Shown here piece after piece: positions 8,842 through 17,652 of a DNA stretch of 64,000 nt (within the stretch, counting starts at the first letter, position 1; the number at the start of each line of letters is the position of its first letter). Position numbers and translations under genes: made by a program. Under the pieces are notes generated by a model. That model did no database searches and was not told the origin of the DNA. It saw nothing but the letters and a program-made list of their open reading frames with translations. The stretch covers positions 235,978 to 299,977 of the forward strand of contig MKVQ01000044.1 of NCBI GenBank assembly GCA_001899635.1. The letters are read 5' to 3'. Origin of the DNA: Myxococcales bacterium 68-20. Its GTDB lineage: Bacteria; Myxococcota_A; Polyangia; Polyangiales; Polyangiaceae.

Positions 8842-9795
8842 CTACGCGGCGCGCGCGAGCGCATGCCGGTTTGCCGTCAGGTAGTCGTGCACCTCCGTCG
8901 GCTCGCGGCCGGTGAGCCGGAGGTAATCGGTGGTCGTGAAGGCGAACTGGCCGTCGACCATGGCCTGCTCGAAGGGCAGCAGGTAGGACGCGGGTAGTCC
9001 GGCGGCTTGCCAGCGTCGCGTCAGCTCGTCGGCCGGCAGCGCGACGTAGAACACGTCCTTTCCCGTCACCTCGGTCGCGATGCGCGCGAGCTGCGCGCGG
9101 CGGATGACCTCCGATCCGGTGAGCTCCAGGGTCGTGCGCCCCGCCCCCGAGATGAGCGCGGTCGCTGCTGCGAAGGCGCTGTCGTTGCGCGTGATGTACG
9201 CGATGCCGCCGTCACCGGGGAGACCGAGCAGCATGCCGCTCGCGATCGCGCTCGGGAGGACCATGAGGAGTACCTCCGCAAAGACGTTCTCACGGAGGAC
9301 GGTGAAGCCGAGCTTCGTCGACGCGATCAGTCGCTCCGTCGCGACGTGATCGGCAGCGACCCGAAGACGGGACGTGTCCGCGCGCGCGAGCGACGTGTAG
9401 ACGATGTGCTCGACGCGGGAGGCTTCGGCCGCAGCGATCGCGGCCGCGTGCTGGCGGCGGCGTCGATCGGTCCCGTCGCTCTCTCGCGGAGGAAGCCGTC
9501 CGACGGCTCCCGCTCGCGAGGACTCCACCGGCCCCGCGCGCTCCGCGCCGTCGGCGCCGTCGGTGCTGATGAGGAGCATTCGATGCGCTCCCGCGAACGC
9601 CGCCTCGAGTGAGTCCGGCTTGTCGAAGTCGGCCCATCGCACGACCACGCCGCGGCGCGCGAAGTCGGCAAGCCGATCCGGGTAGCGCGTCGTCGCGATG
9701 ATCGACCGCGTCCCGGCCGCCAGGAGCAGATCGAGGACGCGTCGCCCGAGGTGCCCGGACGCCCCGGTGACGAGGAGAGTGCGGTCGTTTGCCAT
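8842..9795 (-). CDS. NmrA-family NAD(P)-binding oxidoreductase, QorB-like
   Basis: 317 residues. Starts with a Rossmann dinucleotide site LLVTGASGHLGRRVLDLLL and continues with family landmarks ATTRYPDRLADFARRGV, RMLLISTDG, RVEHIVYTSLARADTS and FTVLRENVFAE, as in NAD(P)H:quinone oxidoreductase 2 (QorB) and NmrA-type proteins. Between the strand ending ISTDG and the RQHAAAI helix there is an extra Gly/Ala/Arg/Ser-rich stretch of about 30 residues (residues ~80-112) not normally present. The TetR gene lies upstream on the same strand, 200 bases away, and could control it. Confidence 0.85.
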   Translation of the reverse strand: MANDRTLLVTGASGHLGRRVLDLLLAAGTRSIIATTRYPDRLADFARRGVVVRWADFDKPDSLEAAFAGAHRMLLISTDGADGAERAGPVESSRAGAVGRLPPRESDGTDRRRRQHAAAIAAAEASRVEHIVYTSLARADTSRLRVAADHVATERLIASTKLGFTVLRENVFAEVLLMVLPSAIASGMLLGLPGDGGIAYITRNDSAFAAATALISGAGRTTLELTGSEVIRRAQLARIATEVTGKDVFYVALPADELTRRWQAAGLPASYLLPFEQAMVDGQFAFTTTDYLRLTGREPTEVHDYLTANRHALARAA

Positions 9796-9995
9796 GATTC
9801 GCTCCCTTCGATCGCGCGACGGCGCAGCCGACTGCTGCCAGCGTCGACGTCATGGATGTCGCCGGCGAAGCGCGCTTCGACACGCACGGAGCCCGCCGCC
9901 CGGGACGGATCTTGCTCATCGTCGACGCGCTCGCAACGGGGCATCGAGCCGAGAGGCAACCCGCCGATCGCGATCGCGTCGGCGCGCCGGAGGCG

Positions 9996-10697
9996 TCAGG
10001 GCAAGACGCGCGCGAGGATCATTTCCACGACGTGCTTCTTCCGCTCTGCGAGGTGCTCGGGGCGATGGCAATCCACCGGCCAGATGGACGCGACGAACGG
10101 CTCCTCCTGGAACGGGAAGGCGATCATGGCGACGCACGAGAGGACGAGGTGCCGGGCGTCGACGTCTTTTCGGACCTCACCTCGCGCCCGCATCTCATCG
10201 AGGCGAGCGACGATCGCATCGAAGACCGGCGCCACGTCGTCCGCGACGATCTTCCTTGCCCCCGCGCCATCGGCGTCACGACGCGCCTCGTGTCGCAGGA
10301 TCGAGAGGAAGGCGCCGTTCGTCACGAAGAAACGAAGGAGGAGATCGACGAACGCCTCGGCGACCGCGCGAAGCTCGGCCGGTCCGCGCCGCTTCTTGCC
10401 CTTGCGGTTGGCGATCGGGGCGTCCATCTGGGAGAGCAGAGCCCACGCGTCCTCCGTCATCGCCGTGAGGCCGCCGCGCACGACCTCGGCGTGGAGGCCG
10501 TCCTTGTCGACGAAGTAGCGCTGGATGAGCGCCTGCTGGACCTCGGCGGTGCGCGCGATCGATCCGAGGCGTGTCCCGTCGAAGCCCTTCGCAGCAAACT
10601 CCGCAGCTGCTGCCTCGAGGATGCGTCGCTTGGTCTCGACAGCGTTGCGCTCCTTCTTCCGCGGCGAGGCGGCCGCGGGATCGCGCTTTTCGTCCAT
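9996..10697 (-). CDS. TetR/AcrR-family transcriptional regulator
   Basis: 233 residues from the ATG at 10697. Helix-turn-helix near the N-terminus: TKRRILEAAAAEFAAKGFDG followed by RLGSIARTAEVQQALIQRYF and VDKDGLHAEVV, typical of TetR. The C-terminal ligand domain is helical with no recognisable specificity. The open frame continues upstream to 11054, adding ~119 Ser/Ala/Arg-rich residues with low conservation; that part is probably not translated, but a long basic tail cannot be excluded. The target is possibly the QorB-like gene downstream on the same strand. Confidence 0.85.
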   Translation of the reverse strand: MDEKRDPAAASPRKKERNAVETKRRILEAAAAEFAAKGFDGTRLGSIARTAEVQQALIQRYFVDKDGLHAEVVRGGLTAMTEDAWALLSQMDAPIANRKGKKRRGPAELRAVAEAFVDLLLRFFVTNGAFLSILRHEARRDADGAGARKIVADDVAPVFDAIVARLDEMRARGEVRKDVDARHLVLSCVAMIAFPFQEEPFVASIWPVDCHRPEHLAERKKHVVEMILARVLP

Positions 10698-11233
10698 CGT
10701 GCGCGCTTCATCGCCCGAACCGCGGCCCGAGCGACCGAGCGGTGACGTACGCGAGGAGACGGAAGGCTTTTGCATCGAGCGGTCGGAACGTGGCCGACGT
10801 GCCTTTCGGCGAACAGCCGACTGCGGAGCGCCGTCCCGTGTCGCAGGCTCGCGTGAGCTCTGTGGAGGCTCCTCCTTCGCGGTCATGACGTCGCTGCTCA
10901 CCGGCGGCACCGCGCTCTCGCTCTTCGCTCGCGGAGGAGCCGCGAGAAGCGTGGTCTTGGCGTCGTTCGTTGCCAGCGCAGGAGCAACGCTCTCCCTCGG
11001 AGCAATGGCAGGCAGAGGCACGCTTCGCGACGTCGTCGTGAGACCTAGCTTCACCGGTTTCTCCTGCGTGGCTCACGAGCCGGCGCGGTCGCGCATGCTG
11101 GTGTGCACTCGGATCGTAACGCGGGAATCGACGCCCGCAAAAGGCGCACCTTGGCGGGTGGTCGGGCGCGAGTCCGAGTCAGGTCGAACGAGAGTCGCGG
11201 GAGAAGGTGCGTCGAGGTGGGCGTCCGCGACGT
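10698..11233. other. intergenic region upstream of the TetR gene
   Basis: About 535 bases. It contains the non-conserved upstream extension of the TetR frame (to 11054) and a degenerate copy of the dispersed palindromic repeat at 11134-11180. No other gene is supported. Confidence 0.4.
11134..11180 (+). repeat. degenerate copy of dispersed palindromic repeat
   Basis: Reads AAAAGGCGCACCTTGGCGGG then TGGTCGGGCGCGAGTCCGAG, aligning along its length with the units at 48102-48209. The hairpin TCGGGC-GCGA-GTCCGA keeps base pairing (one G-U) although both arms differ from the other copies. Confidence 0.6.
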
Positions 11234-11374
11234 TCAGGCACTGGGCTCCCAGGTCTCGTATTCGATCACGTCGAGCTCTTCGAAGCCCTTCCTTACGCGC
11301 GGCGTCAGCAGGCCGAGCCGCTTCACGTTCGGGACGATCTTGCTGAAGAGGAGGCGGCGGAACATCTGCAGCAT
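11234..11374 (-). pseudogene. C-terminal remnant resembling an AurF-type diiron oxygenase
   Basis: The last ~46 codons before the stop at 11234 read MLQMFRRLLFSKIVPNVKRL, then GLLTPRVRKGFEELDVIEYE. The stretch VPNVKRLGLLTPRV is reminiscent of the C-terminal tail of p-aminobenzoate N-oxygenase (AurF)/ferritin-like diiron proteins. No iron-ligand (ExxH) segment can be found upstream; within about 80 bases the frame runs into the end of the oppositely-framed repeat protein gene. So it is either a small orphan gene of 46 residues or, more likely, the 3' remnant of a deleted enzyme gene. Family assignment is by eye and tentative. Confidence 0.35.
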
Positions 11375-11469
11375 CGTCGACGACGCAGCGGCGGCTTTAC
11401 ACTCCGCCTGTGGGAGCCCAACCGTGGCCCAGACCTCCTGCGCCAGGAGATGGCGGTGTCGGTCGCGCG

Positions 11470-13494
11470 TCAGCGACGGAGCTGCTCTTCTCCGAGCTCG
11501 CTGAGGATGTCTTCCACGCTCTTCGCGCCGGCCTTCGTGTCCGCCTTCTTCGCCGGCGGCGCGGAGCTCGTCGTGCGCGCGGCCGCCTGGGGCGCGGCGG
11601 GAGCGACGCTCGGCGCATGCGGCTTCGGGGCGGCCGCGATCGGAGCGGGGTTCACGGCGGGGACGACCTGCGCTGCAACGACCGGCGCCGGCGTGGCGAC
11701 AGTCTCGGATCCTGCACCGACCTGCACCGGAGGGGCCGCGACAGCGGCGGGGGACGAAGGCACGAGCATCACGGCGGTGGGGGCGAGCGCCGGAGGTGCA
11801 TCCTCGGGAGCGGTGATTGTGATCGTCGTCGGCCGGGTGACCGGCGGCAGGGCCGGCTCGGTCGGAACCGCCACGGGGGAGGGGACGTCGAGCTGCGCAG
11901 CGCTCGTCTTGCTCCGCACTCCATCCGAATCGTCGGAGTGCACGAAGAGCACGCCGGCCACCATCACGCCGATGGCCAGCAACGCGATCATCGCGGCGGC
12001 GACGGAGGACGCCGTGACCTTCGAGGGCGCCGGCTGCGCGAGCGGTGCGCCACGCCGCGAGGTGCTCGGGCCCATCGTGACGATCCACGGGCTCTCCGCC
12101 GACGAGTCGTGGGGATGCATCGACGGCATCGATCGACGCATCGAAGGCATCGGCGCAGCGACGTCGTGGGGATGCATCGAGTGCATCGACCGACGCATCG
12201 AGTGCATCGGCGCGCCGACGTCGTGAGGATGCATCGATCGACGCATCGAGGGGATCGGCGTGACGACTGCAAGCGGATGCACCGACTGCATGGCGGCAGC
12301 GACGTCGTGCGGATGCATCGACGGCATCGAGCGTCGTGCCGACTGGACGGAGCCAGAGACGTCGTGGGGATGAACCGACGGCATCGAGCGTCGCGCCGGC
12401 TGAACCGAGCCAGAGACGTCGTGGGGATGAACCGGCGGCATCGAGCGTCGTGCCGGCTGGACGGAGCCAGAGACGTCGTGGGGATGAACCGACGGCATCG
12501 AGCGTCGCGCCGGCTGAACCGAGCCAGAGACGTCGTGGGGATGCATCGGCTGCATCGCGGCGACGTTCTCGGGGGCGATCGAGTGCATCGATCGACGCAT
12601 CGGCTGCATCGCGGCGACGTCGTCGGGATGAATTGAGTGCATCGGCCGACGCATCGGCGCCGGCGGGACGCTCGCCGGCTCCGGCGCGGTGTCGGGCATC
12701 GACATCCGCGAGCGATGCGTGCCGATTGCGCTCGGGAGCACGAGCGGCTGCACCGGGGTCTCGTCCGTGGCGAGCCGGGACGGCATCGGCTGACGAAAAC
12801 ATGCCGCCGGCTGTCGCGGGTAGCTCGCGGGCGCCGCCTCGGGCGCGAGGACGTCCGCATCCCCCGCCGGCGGAGGCATGTCGTCGAACAGGTAGCGAGA
12901 GAGCGCCTCGTAGTCGGGACCGCTCTTGAAGCTGCCCGAAGGGATCGGGGGCGCGAAGTCGAACGGCTCGGCTGCGTCGACCTCCGCGACCTCCTCGATC
13001 TCCGAGGTGGCGTACGCCAGGCGCTCTTCCGACGTCGCAAGCTCGTCGTGTGCGACGTACGAAGGACGAACCGCGAACGTCGTGACGCTGTCGGGGCCAT
13101 CGGCGCGCTGCTCGTCGGACGAGCGGTCGACGAACGCGGTGACCTCGTCTTCGACCACCTCGTCTGCGAATGCCTCGTCCGAGCCCTGCGCGCGATCGTA
13201 CATGGGCATCTGCGGGAGCTCGGTGAGCGCGACATACGACTCGCGGGCCGAGCGCGTCGGGTTCTCACTCGAGTCGCGTGCGAACGGCTCGAGCTCCCGT
13301 GAAGCGACATGCGAGGCGCGAGGCGCGCGGGTCTCTGCGTCCGGGTCTGAAGAGAACACAGCGAGCCCGGCGAGGTCCGAAGGCGAGACGTACGACGGGC
13401 GTGCGGCGCGGGTCGGCTCGCTCTCGTGGACCTCCTCCGGATCCCAATCGGAGGAGCGAGGCGAATGGCGGTGCTGGGCTTCCCGGCGGCTCAT
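11470..13494 (-). CDS. repeat-rich single-pass membrane protein
   Basis: 674 residues, no family recognised. Region 1 (about residues 30-155) has four copies of a motif R-x-S-[YH]-V-x-x-x-[DE]-L (RPSYVSPSDL, RASHVASREL, RESYVALTEL, RPSYVAHDEL) in acidic surroundings. Region 2 (about 280-465) is a tandem array of HPHDV...RRSM[PH]S units of ~19 residues. Region 3 is one membrane helix near residues 490-516 (VAAAMIALLAIGVMVAGVLF). Region 4 is a Pro/Ala/Val/Thr-rich stretch, ending in KSVEDILSELGEEQLRR, an acidic-basic C-terminal helix. Topology is probably N-terminus inside, proline-rich part outside. The ATG at 13494 is preferred over 13521. Could be a kinase or motility scaffold; function unknown. 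Confidence 0.7.
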   Translation of the reverse strand: MSRREAQHRHSPRSSDWDPEEVHESEPTRAARPSYVSPSDLAGLAVFSSDPDAETRAPRASHVASRELEPFARDSSENPTRSARESYVALTELPQMPMYDRAQGSDEAFADEVVEDEVTAFVDRSSDEQRADGPDSVTTFAVRPSYVAHDELATSEERLAYATSEIEEVAEVDAAEPFDFAPPIPSGSFKSGPDYEALSRYLFDDMPPPAGDADVLAPEAAPASYPRQPAACFRQPMPSRLATDETPVQPLVLPSAIGTHRSRMSMPDTAPEPASVPPAPMRRPMHSIHPDDVAAMQPMRRSMHSIAPENVAAMQPMHPHDVSGSVQPARRSMPSVHPHDVSGSVQPARRSMPPVHPHDVSGSVQPARRSMPSVHPHDVSGSVQSARRSMPSMHPHDVAAAMQSVHPLAVVTPIPSMRRSMHPHDVGAPMHSMRRSMHSMHPHDVAAPMPSMRRSMPSMHPHDSSAESPWIVTMGPSTSRRGAPLAQPAPSKVTASSVAAAMIALLAIGVMVAGVLFVHSDDSDGVRSKTSAAQLDVPSPVAVPTEPALPPVTRPTTITITAPEDAPPALAPTAVMLVPSSPAAVAAPPVQVGAGSETVATPAPVVAAQVVPAVNPAPIAAAPKPHAPSVAPAAPQAAARTTSSAPPAKKADTKAGAKSVEDILSELGEEQLRR
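12301..12528 (-). repeat. 57-bp coding tandem repeat, four copies
   Basis: Four head-to-tail 57-base units start at 12301, 12358, 12415 and 12472, with a fifth partial copy from 12529. Copies two and four are identical at every base, while copies one and three share different variants, so the array looks like a 114-base double unit that was duplicated. Each unit encodes 19 residues (HPHDVSGSVQPARRSMPSV type), so unit gain or loss keeps the frame. Confidence 0.9.
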
Positions 13495-13605
13495 GGTTCT
13501 ACTCGGGACGCAAAATTGCACTCAGAGTGCCAAGGGGATGGGCCTCGAAAGCGTGGGCTTTTTCGGGGGCTCGGGGGCGAGGCTGGATCGCCATTTCCCC
13601 GCCCT

Positions 13606-13639
13606 TCTTCACCACCCGGGCAGGTCTTCACCACCCGGG
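13606..13639. repeat. 15-bp direct repeat downstream of kelch-like gene
   Basis: TCTTCACCACCCGGG occurs at 13606-13620 and again at 13625-13639, 19 bases apart, in the short gap between the repeat protein start and the kelch-like gene stop. Role unknown. Confidence 0.6.
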
Positions 13640-13662
13640 GGAGCGGGCAAACGAGCGCGGGA

Positions 13663-15576
13663 TCAGCGACGCGTCACGCGGAGGTTTCGTGCGGCGCTGA
13701 CGCCGACGCCCTGAGCGCCGCGCAGGCCGAGCGAGACGCGCACGTTCGGCTCGAGCTCGACGGGACACGCGCGATCGGGAGCTCCGTCGACGCTCACCGT
13801 CACGCGCCGGCCGCGGCGCTTGATGTCGAGGCTCTGCTTCGCCGCCTGCCCGAACGCGCATGCGACGCCGCCGACCTCGAGCTCCGCGCCGCGCTCTGGA
13901 CGGAGGACGATCGAGGGCGCTGCCGCGGTGATGTCGACCGCGAGCTCGAAGTCCGCGAACGTGACGTCGGTGAGGAACGCGCTCGCGCCCGTGCCGAGCA
14001 CGAGCCCGCGCGGAGGATCGAAGTGGATCGAGCTGCCGGGGGTTCCGGCGAGTCGATCGGGCGCGAGCTGGTCGGTGCCGTTGACGAGCAGCGGTTTCGG
14101 GACTGCGCCGTAGCGCGTGCGGGTCGCGAAGCGAAAGCCGGTGACGTTGAGGCCGGCGTCGCCGCGATCGTCGAGCCAGAGGGCGAGGCCGGAATCGCCG
14201 TTCGCGATGACGTCGAGGTGCGGACCCGGAGCGGAGTCCTTCTTCGGATCGGGAGCATTGGCCATCGGCTCGAAGCCGCCGAACCACGGCGACCAGCGCA
14301 TCCAGCGCCGGCCGGTCCAGAGCGCGGGTGCGCCCTCGGCTCCTGTGAAGAGGCGGACGGCGTCGAGCTCCGCGGGATCGATCGGCAGCGCGGGCTCGAG
14401 CGTGCCGTCGGCGGAGATGACCCACACGGTCTTGAAGTCGGAGACGGTGCTCTGCGGGCGGATGACGGCGAGCGCGCCGCCCGCCTCGAGCGCGATGAAC
14501 GCACGCTCCTGGCCCGTGACGAGATCGACCGAGCGCTTCGTCGCGCGGCTCGCGTCGGGCGAGAACCACTCCAGCGTGGGCACCTCGTTCTTGCTCGCGT
14601 CGAGCCCCCCAGCGACGAGGATCTCCCCGCTCGAGAGGCGGAGCACGGTCGGGTTCTCTCGTGCGATGTTCAGGAGGGCGACGCCCGCGGTGCGCGCGCG
14701 CCGTGTCACCGGATCGACGATCTCCATCGTGCGAAGCGGACCCGCAGGACCGCGCCCGCCGACGAGGAGCGTCTCGCCGGTCGAGAGCACGACGGCGCCG
14801 TGCCGTGTGCGCGGCTCCGAAAGATCGATGCGCCGCTGTTCGAAGTCGCCGACGTCGCTCGGTGCGCCGAGCTTCGGGACGTAGATCTCCGCGGTGGCGA
14901 TCGCGCGATGCGGGACGTCGCCGATCCCCGAGTCGGGGTCGTGGCCACCGGCGACGAGTGCAGCGGATGCGCTCTCAGGATCGCCCGGAGCGCGGAACGA
15001 CGTGATCGACGGGTTCGACCGGCGGGTGTTGAGGCCGAACTCGAGCCGCTCGATCGCGCCCGTGGAGAGATCGCCGACGTACGTGTGAGGGACCTGCGCC
15101 CCGGCGAGCGAGCGTCCTCCGGCGACGATGAAGTGACGGCCGACGACGCCAAGCGCCATGTCGGTGCGTCGCTCCACGTCGCGGGTCAGGCGGCAGGATT
15201 CTCCGCCGCGCCACACGAGGACGTTGATGGGCCCCGTGCTCGGGATGTCGCTGAGGCCTCGCCAGTCGAGCTCGCGCTGCGAGATGTCGACGACCACGGC
15301 GCGCGTCTCCTTCGGGAGACCCACCATCGTTCGCCCGACCTCGCGGAGGAACATCCCCGCGGTCGGCGGCCTTTCGATCGACGGCTCGAAGTCGCCCGCG
15401 CCGTACATGAACGAGTAGGCCTCGCTCTGTGCGACGGGGCACTGGCGCGGCGAGTAGACGACGATCGGCCGCTCCTCGATCTCCGGATCGCGCGAGCAGC
15501 TCGATCCGAGCGCGAGCACGCCGAGCGCGAACGCGAGAGCGGTCGCTCTTCCCCGGTGGGCCGTCGGCACCCGCAT
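13663..15576 (-). CDS. kelch-repeat-like lipoprotein
   Basis: 637 residues. Arg-rich n-region, hydrophobic core and lipobox (LALGSSC) mark an exported lipoprotein. The middle part has repeated beta-propeller blades with kelch character: HFIVAGGRSLAG, SAALVAGGHDPDSG, TLLVGGRGPAG, EILVAGGLDASKN, each with the paired Gly. The C-terminal ~200 residues resemble a carbohydrate-binding or laminin-G-like sandwich (FADFELAVDITAAAPSIVL, VTVSVDGAPDRACPVEL). Likely a surface interaction protein. ATG at 15576 gives the shortest signal peptide; one five codons upstream (15591) is equally possible. Divergent from a Ser/Thr kinase gene with ~150 bases between. Confidence 0.72.
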   Translation of the reverse strand: MRVPTAHRGRATALAFALGVLALGSSCSRDPEIEERPIVVYSPRQCPVAQSEAYSFMYGAGDFEPSIERPPTAGMFLREVGRTMVGLPKETRAVVVDISQRELDWRGLSDIPSTGPINVLVWRGGESCRLTRDVERRTDMALGVVGRHFIVAGGRSLAGAQVPHTYVGDLSTGAIERLEFGLNTRRSNPSITSFRAPGDPESASAALVAGGHDPDSGIGDVPHRAIATAEIYVPKLGAPSDVGDFEQRRIDLSEPRTRHGAVVLSTGETLLVGGRGPAGPLRTMEIVDPVTRRARTAGVALLNIARENPTVLRLSSGEILVAGGLDASKNEVPTLEWFSPDASRATKRSVDLVTGQERAFIALEAGGALAVIRPQSTVSDFKTVWVISADGTLEPALPIDPAELDAVRLFTGAEGAPALWTGRRWMRWSPWFGGFEPMANAPDPKKDSAPGPHLDVIANGDSGLALWLDDRGDAGLNVTGFRFATRTRYGAVPKPLLVNGTDQLAPDRLAGTPGSSIHFDPPRGLVLGTGASAFLTDVTFADFELAVDITAAAPSIVLRPERGAELEVGGVACAFGQAAKQSLDIKRRGRRVTVSVDGAPDRACPVELEPNVRVSLGLRGAQGVGVSAARNLRVTRR

Positions 15577-15738
15577 CGTTCGAGCGTACATTGTACGCGA
15601 TTCGGGGCCCAACGCGCGACCCTCGCAAGTGTCGAGCCAGACTCGACTGCCGCGACGGTTTTCGTTCCTGGTAATATTCGGGTGCGCGTCTCGACCTGGG
15701 CCTCCCGGCCCATCGAACCTGGGCGCGCCTCTCCGATC

Positions 15739-17643
15739 GTGTACCCGCAGGTCTTCGGCAAGTACGTCCTCGAGCGCGAGCTCGCGCGCGGTGGGATGGC
15801 TCGCGTCGTCCTCGCGACGCTGCGGGGGGCCGGCGGCTTCGAGAAGAAGCTGGTCGTGAAGCAGATCCGTGACGAGCTCGCTTTCGATCAGCAGTTCGTC
15901 CGGCGCTTCGTCGAGGAGGCGAAGACAACGGTCGCGCTCAGTCACCCGAACATCGTCCCGGTCTACGAGCTCGGCGTCGAGCAGGGCACGTACTTCCTCG
16001 CGATGGAGCTGGTGGAGGGGGTCAGCGTCGCAGAGCTGCTTCGCGAGCGCGAAGACGACGGCTCGCGGCGCGTCCTCACACCCGAGGAGGGCGCATACCT
16101 GGGCGTCGAGGTCTGTCGAGCGCTCGACTACGCGCATCGCCGCATGAAGGTCGTCCACCGCGACATCACGCCGAGGAACGTGATGATCGACGAGGAGGGA
16201 CAGATCAAGCTTATCGACTTCGGCATCGCCGCGCCGGCGCTCGTCGCGGGTCACGAGATCCTCGGCTCGCCCGGTCACATGGCGCCGGAGCAGGTCGACG
16301 GCGGCGAGCTCGGACCGCCGACCGACATCTTCGCGGTCGCGGTCCTGCTGATGGAGGCATGGACCGGATCGGCGCCGTTCCGCCGAGCAACGCCGGAGGA
16401 GTGCGCCATCGCCGTGCGCGAGCCGCACCCGAAGCCGAGCGATTTCGATCCGAGGCTCCTTCCGCTCGACGCCGCGATCGCGCGCGCGATGCACGTGGAT
16501 GCGCGCGAGCGCCAGCAGGAGGCGAGCGATCTCGCGAGGGCCTTGCGCTCGTTCATCCAGGGCGTCGACGTCGCCGACATCGCGCGTGGGCTCGGCGATC
16601 GTGTCCGTGATCTCCGCGAGCTCGCCTCTGCGCCGGCGCCCCCGTCACGCACCACGGCTCCGCGAGCGTCGGCCGCGAGCCATGGCGATCTCGGGACGAA
16701 GACGTTCGCCGCGCGCGACGAGGCGCTGAGGTGGTCGAGCCCGCCCGGGCCCGCCTTCGCCGACGACGGGAGCGAAGTCCCGAGCACGCGGCGGCTCGAA
16801 GAGAGCACGCCGGAGCTCCCGGCCGCGCAACCCGTTCGCGGCCGTCCTGACGACCCCGCTATGGGGATCCGGACGCCGCTCATGGTGGACGTCGACGAGC
16901 TCGAGAAGATCCACGCCGACATCGCCGCTGCGCGAGCGAACGAGCCTTCGCCGGCGGACGAACCAACCCGCGCGTCGCCGAAGCAGTCGGAGATCCCGAC
17001 GGTGCGCCGAAGCAGGTTCTCACGCCCGGACAGCCCTGCGGCCGAGAAGGTCGAGACGATCGCGACGCGGCCGCTCGAGACTCCCGTGCGTGCGTTCGAG
17101 CGCGTCTCGGCGCTTCCGACGAGCGCGAGAAGCAGTCGCGCGTTCGCCGCCGCCGGTCTCCTGGCTCTCGTCGCGATCGGCGGGGTCGCCGCATGGCGCG
17201 CGGGCGGTGCTCCGGCGGTCGATCCACCGCGGCCGATAGCGATGACCGCGACGACGAGTCCCGCGGTCACTGAGCCGCCCAGCGTGCCGGCGACGACGTC
17301 CTCCGAGCTCGCTCCGCCGGAGGCCGTCGTCTCGGCGCCCAGCCCGGTCCGGACGGCCCCGTCATCGACCTCGCCCACGCCGCCGAGCGCTGCCCCCGTC
17401 GCCGCGGGCAAGGCTTCGGTGACGTTCCTCGGCGAGCCGGGCACGCGGGTCTCGATCGACGGAGCCTCTCGCGGTCCGTGCCCTGTTCGCGTGACGCTCG
17501 CGGAGGGACCGCACGAGGTGCGCTTCACGTTCGAGCCCACCGGCGAGAGCCGCGGCGAGCGCTTCAGCGTGAAGAGCGGCGATCGGGTGACCGTTCGCGC
17601 CGAGTTCACGGGCGCGACGCCCACGGTGAAGATCCTGCGCTGA
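15739..17643 (+). CDS. Ser/Thr protein kinase with membrane helix and PEGA domain
   Basis: 634 residues. Kinase domain from residue ~8: glycine loop ELARGGMARVVLA, catalytic-lysine strand LVVKQI, HRDITPRN (about residue 140), DFG in LIDFGIAAP, and APE-equivalent HMAPEQ. A long disordered Ser/Pro/Arg-rich juxtamembrane part follows, one membrane helix near 466-485 (AAAGLLALVAIGGVAAW), a Pro/Thr/Ala-rich outside linker and a C-terminal PEGA domain (VTFLGEPGTRVSIDG, GPCPVRVTLAEGPHEVRF) that could bind cell wall or surface. The T of DITPRN replaces the more usual K of DLKPEN, so activity needs testing. GTG at 15739 is preferred; GTG at 15682 is the alternative. Confidence 0.88.
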   Translation: MYPQVFGKYVLERELARGGMARVVLATLRGAGGFEKKLVVKQIRDELAFDQQFVRRFVEEAKTTVALSHPNIVPVYELGVEQGTYFLAMELVEGVSVAELLREREDDGSRRVLTPEEGAYLGVEVCRALDYAHRRMKVVHRDITPRNVMIDEEGQIKLIDFGIAAPALVAGHEILGSPGHMAPEQVDGGELGPPTDIFAVAVLLMEAWTGSAPFRRATPEECAIAVREPHPKPSDFDPRLLPLDAAIARAMHVDARERQQEASDLARALRSFIQGVDVADIARGLGDRVRDLRELASAPAPPSRTTAPRASAASHGDLGTKTFAARDEALRWSSPPGPAFADDGSEVPSTRRLEESTPELPAAQPVRGRPDDPAMGIRTPLMVDVDELEKIHADIAAARANEPSPADEPTRASPKQSEIPTVRRSRFSRPDSPAAEKVETIATRPLETPVRAFERVSALPTSARSSRAFAAAGLLALVAIGGVAAWRAGGAPAVDPPRPIAMTATTSPAVTEPPSVPATTSSELAPPEAVVSAPSPVRTAPSSTSPTPPSAAPVAAGKASVTFLGEPGTRVSIDGASRGPCPVRVTLAEGPHEVRFTFEPTGESRGERFSVKSGDRVTVRAEFTGATPTVKILR

Positions 17644-17652
17644 GCCCGCGCG

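Noticed and set aside
12301..12545. CRISPR-like regular repeats
   Set aside because: Units are head-to-tail without unique spacers and are in frame within a protein gene.
13426..17643. Plus-strand open frame of 1,405 codons ending in the kinase
   Set aside because: The first ~770 codons lie antisense to the kelch-like lipoprotein and have the Arg/Asp-rich look of a shadow frame; the kinase starts near 15739.
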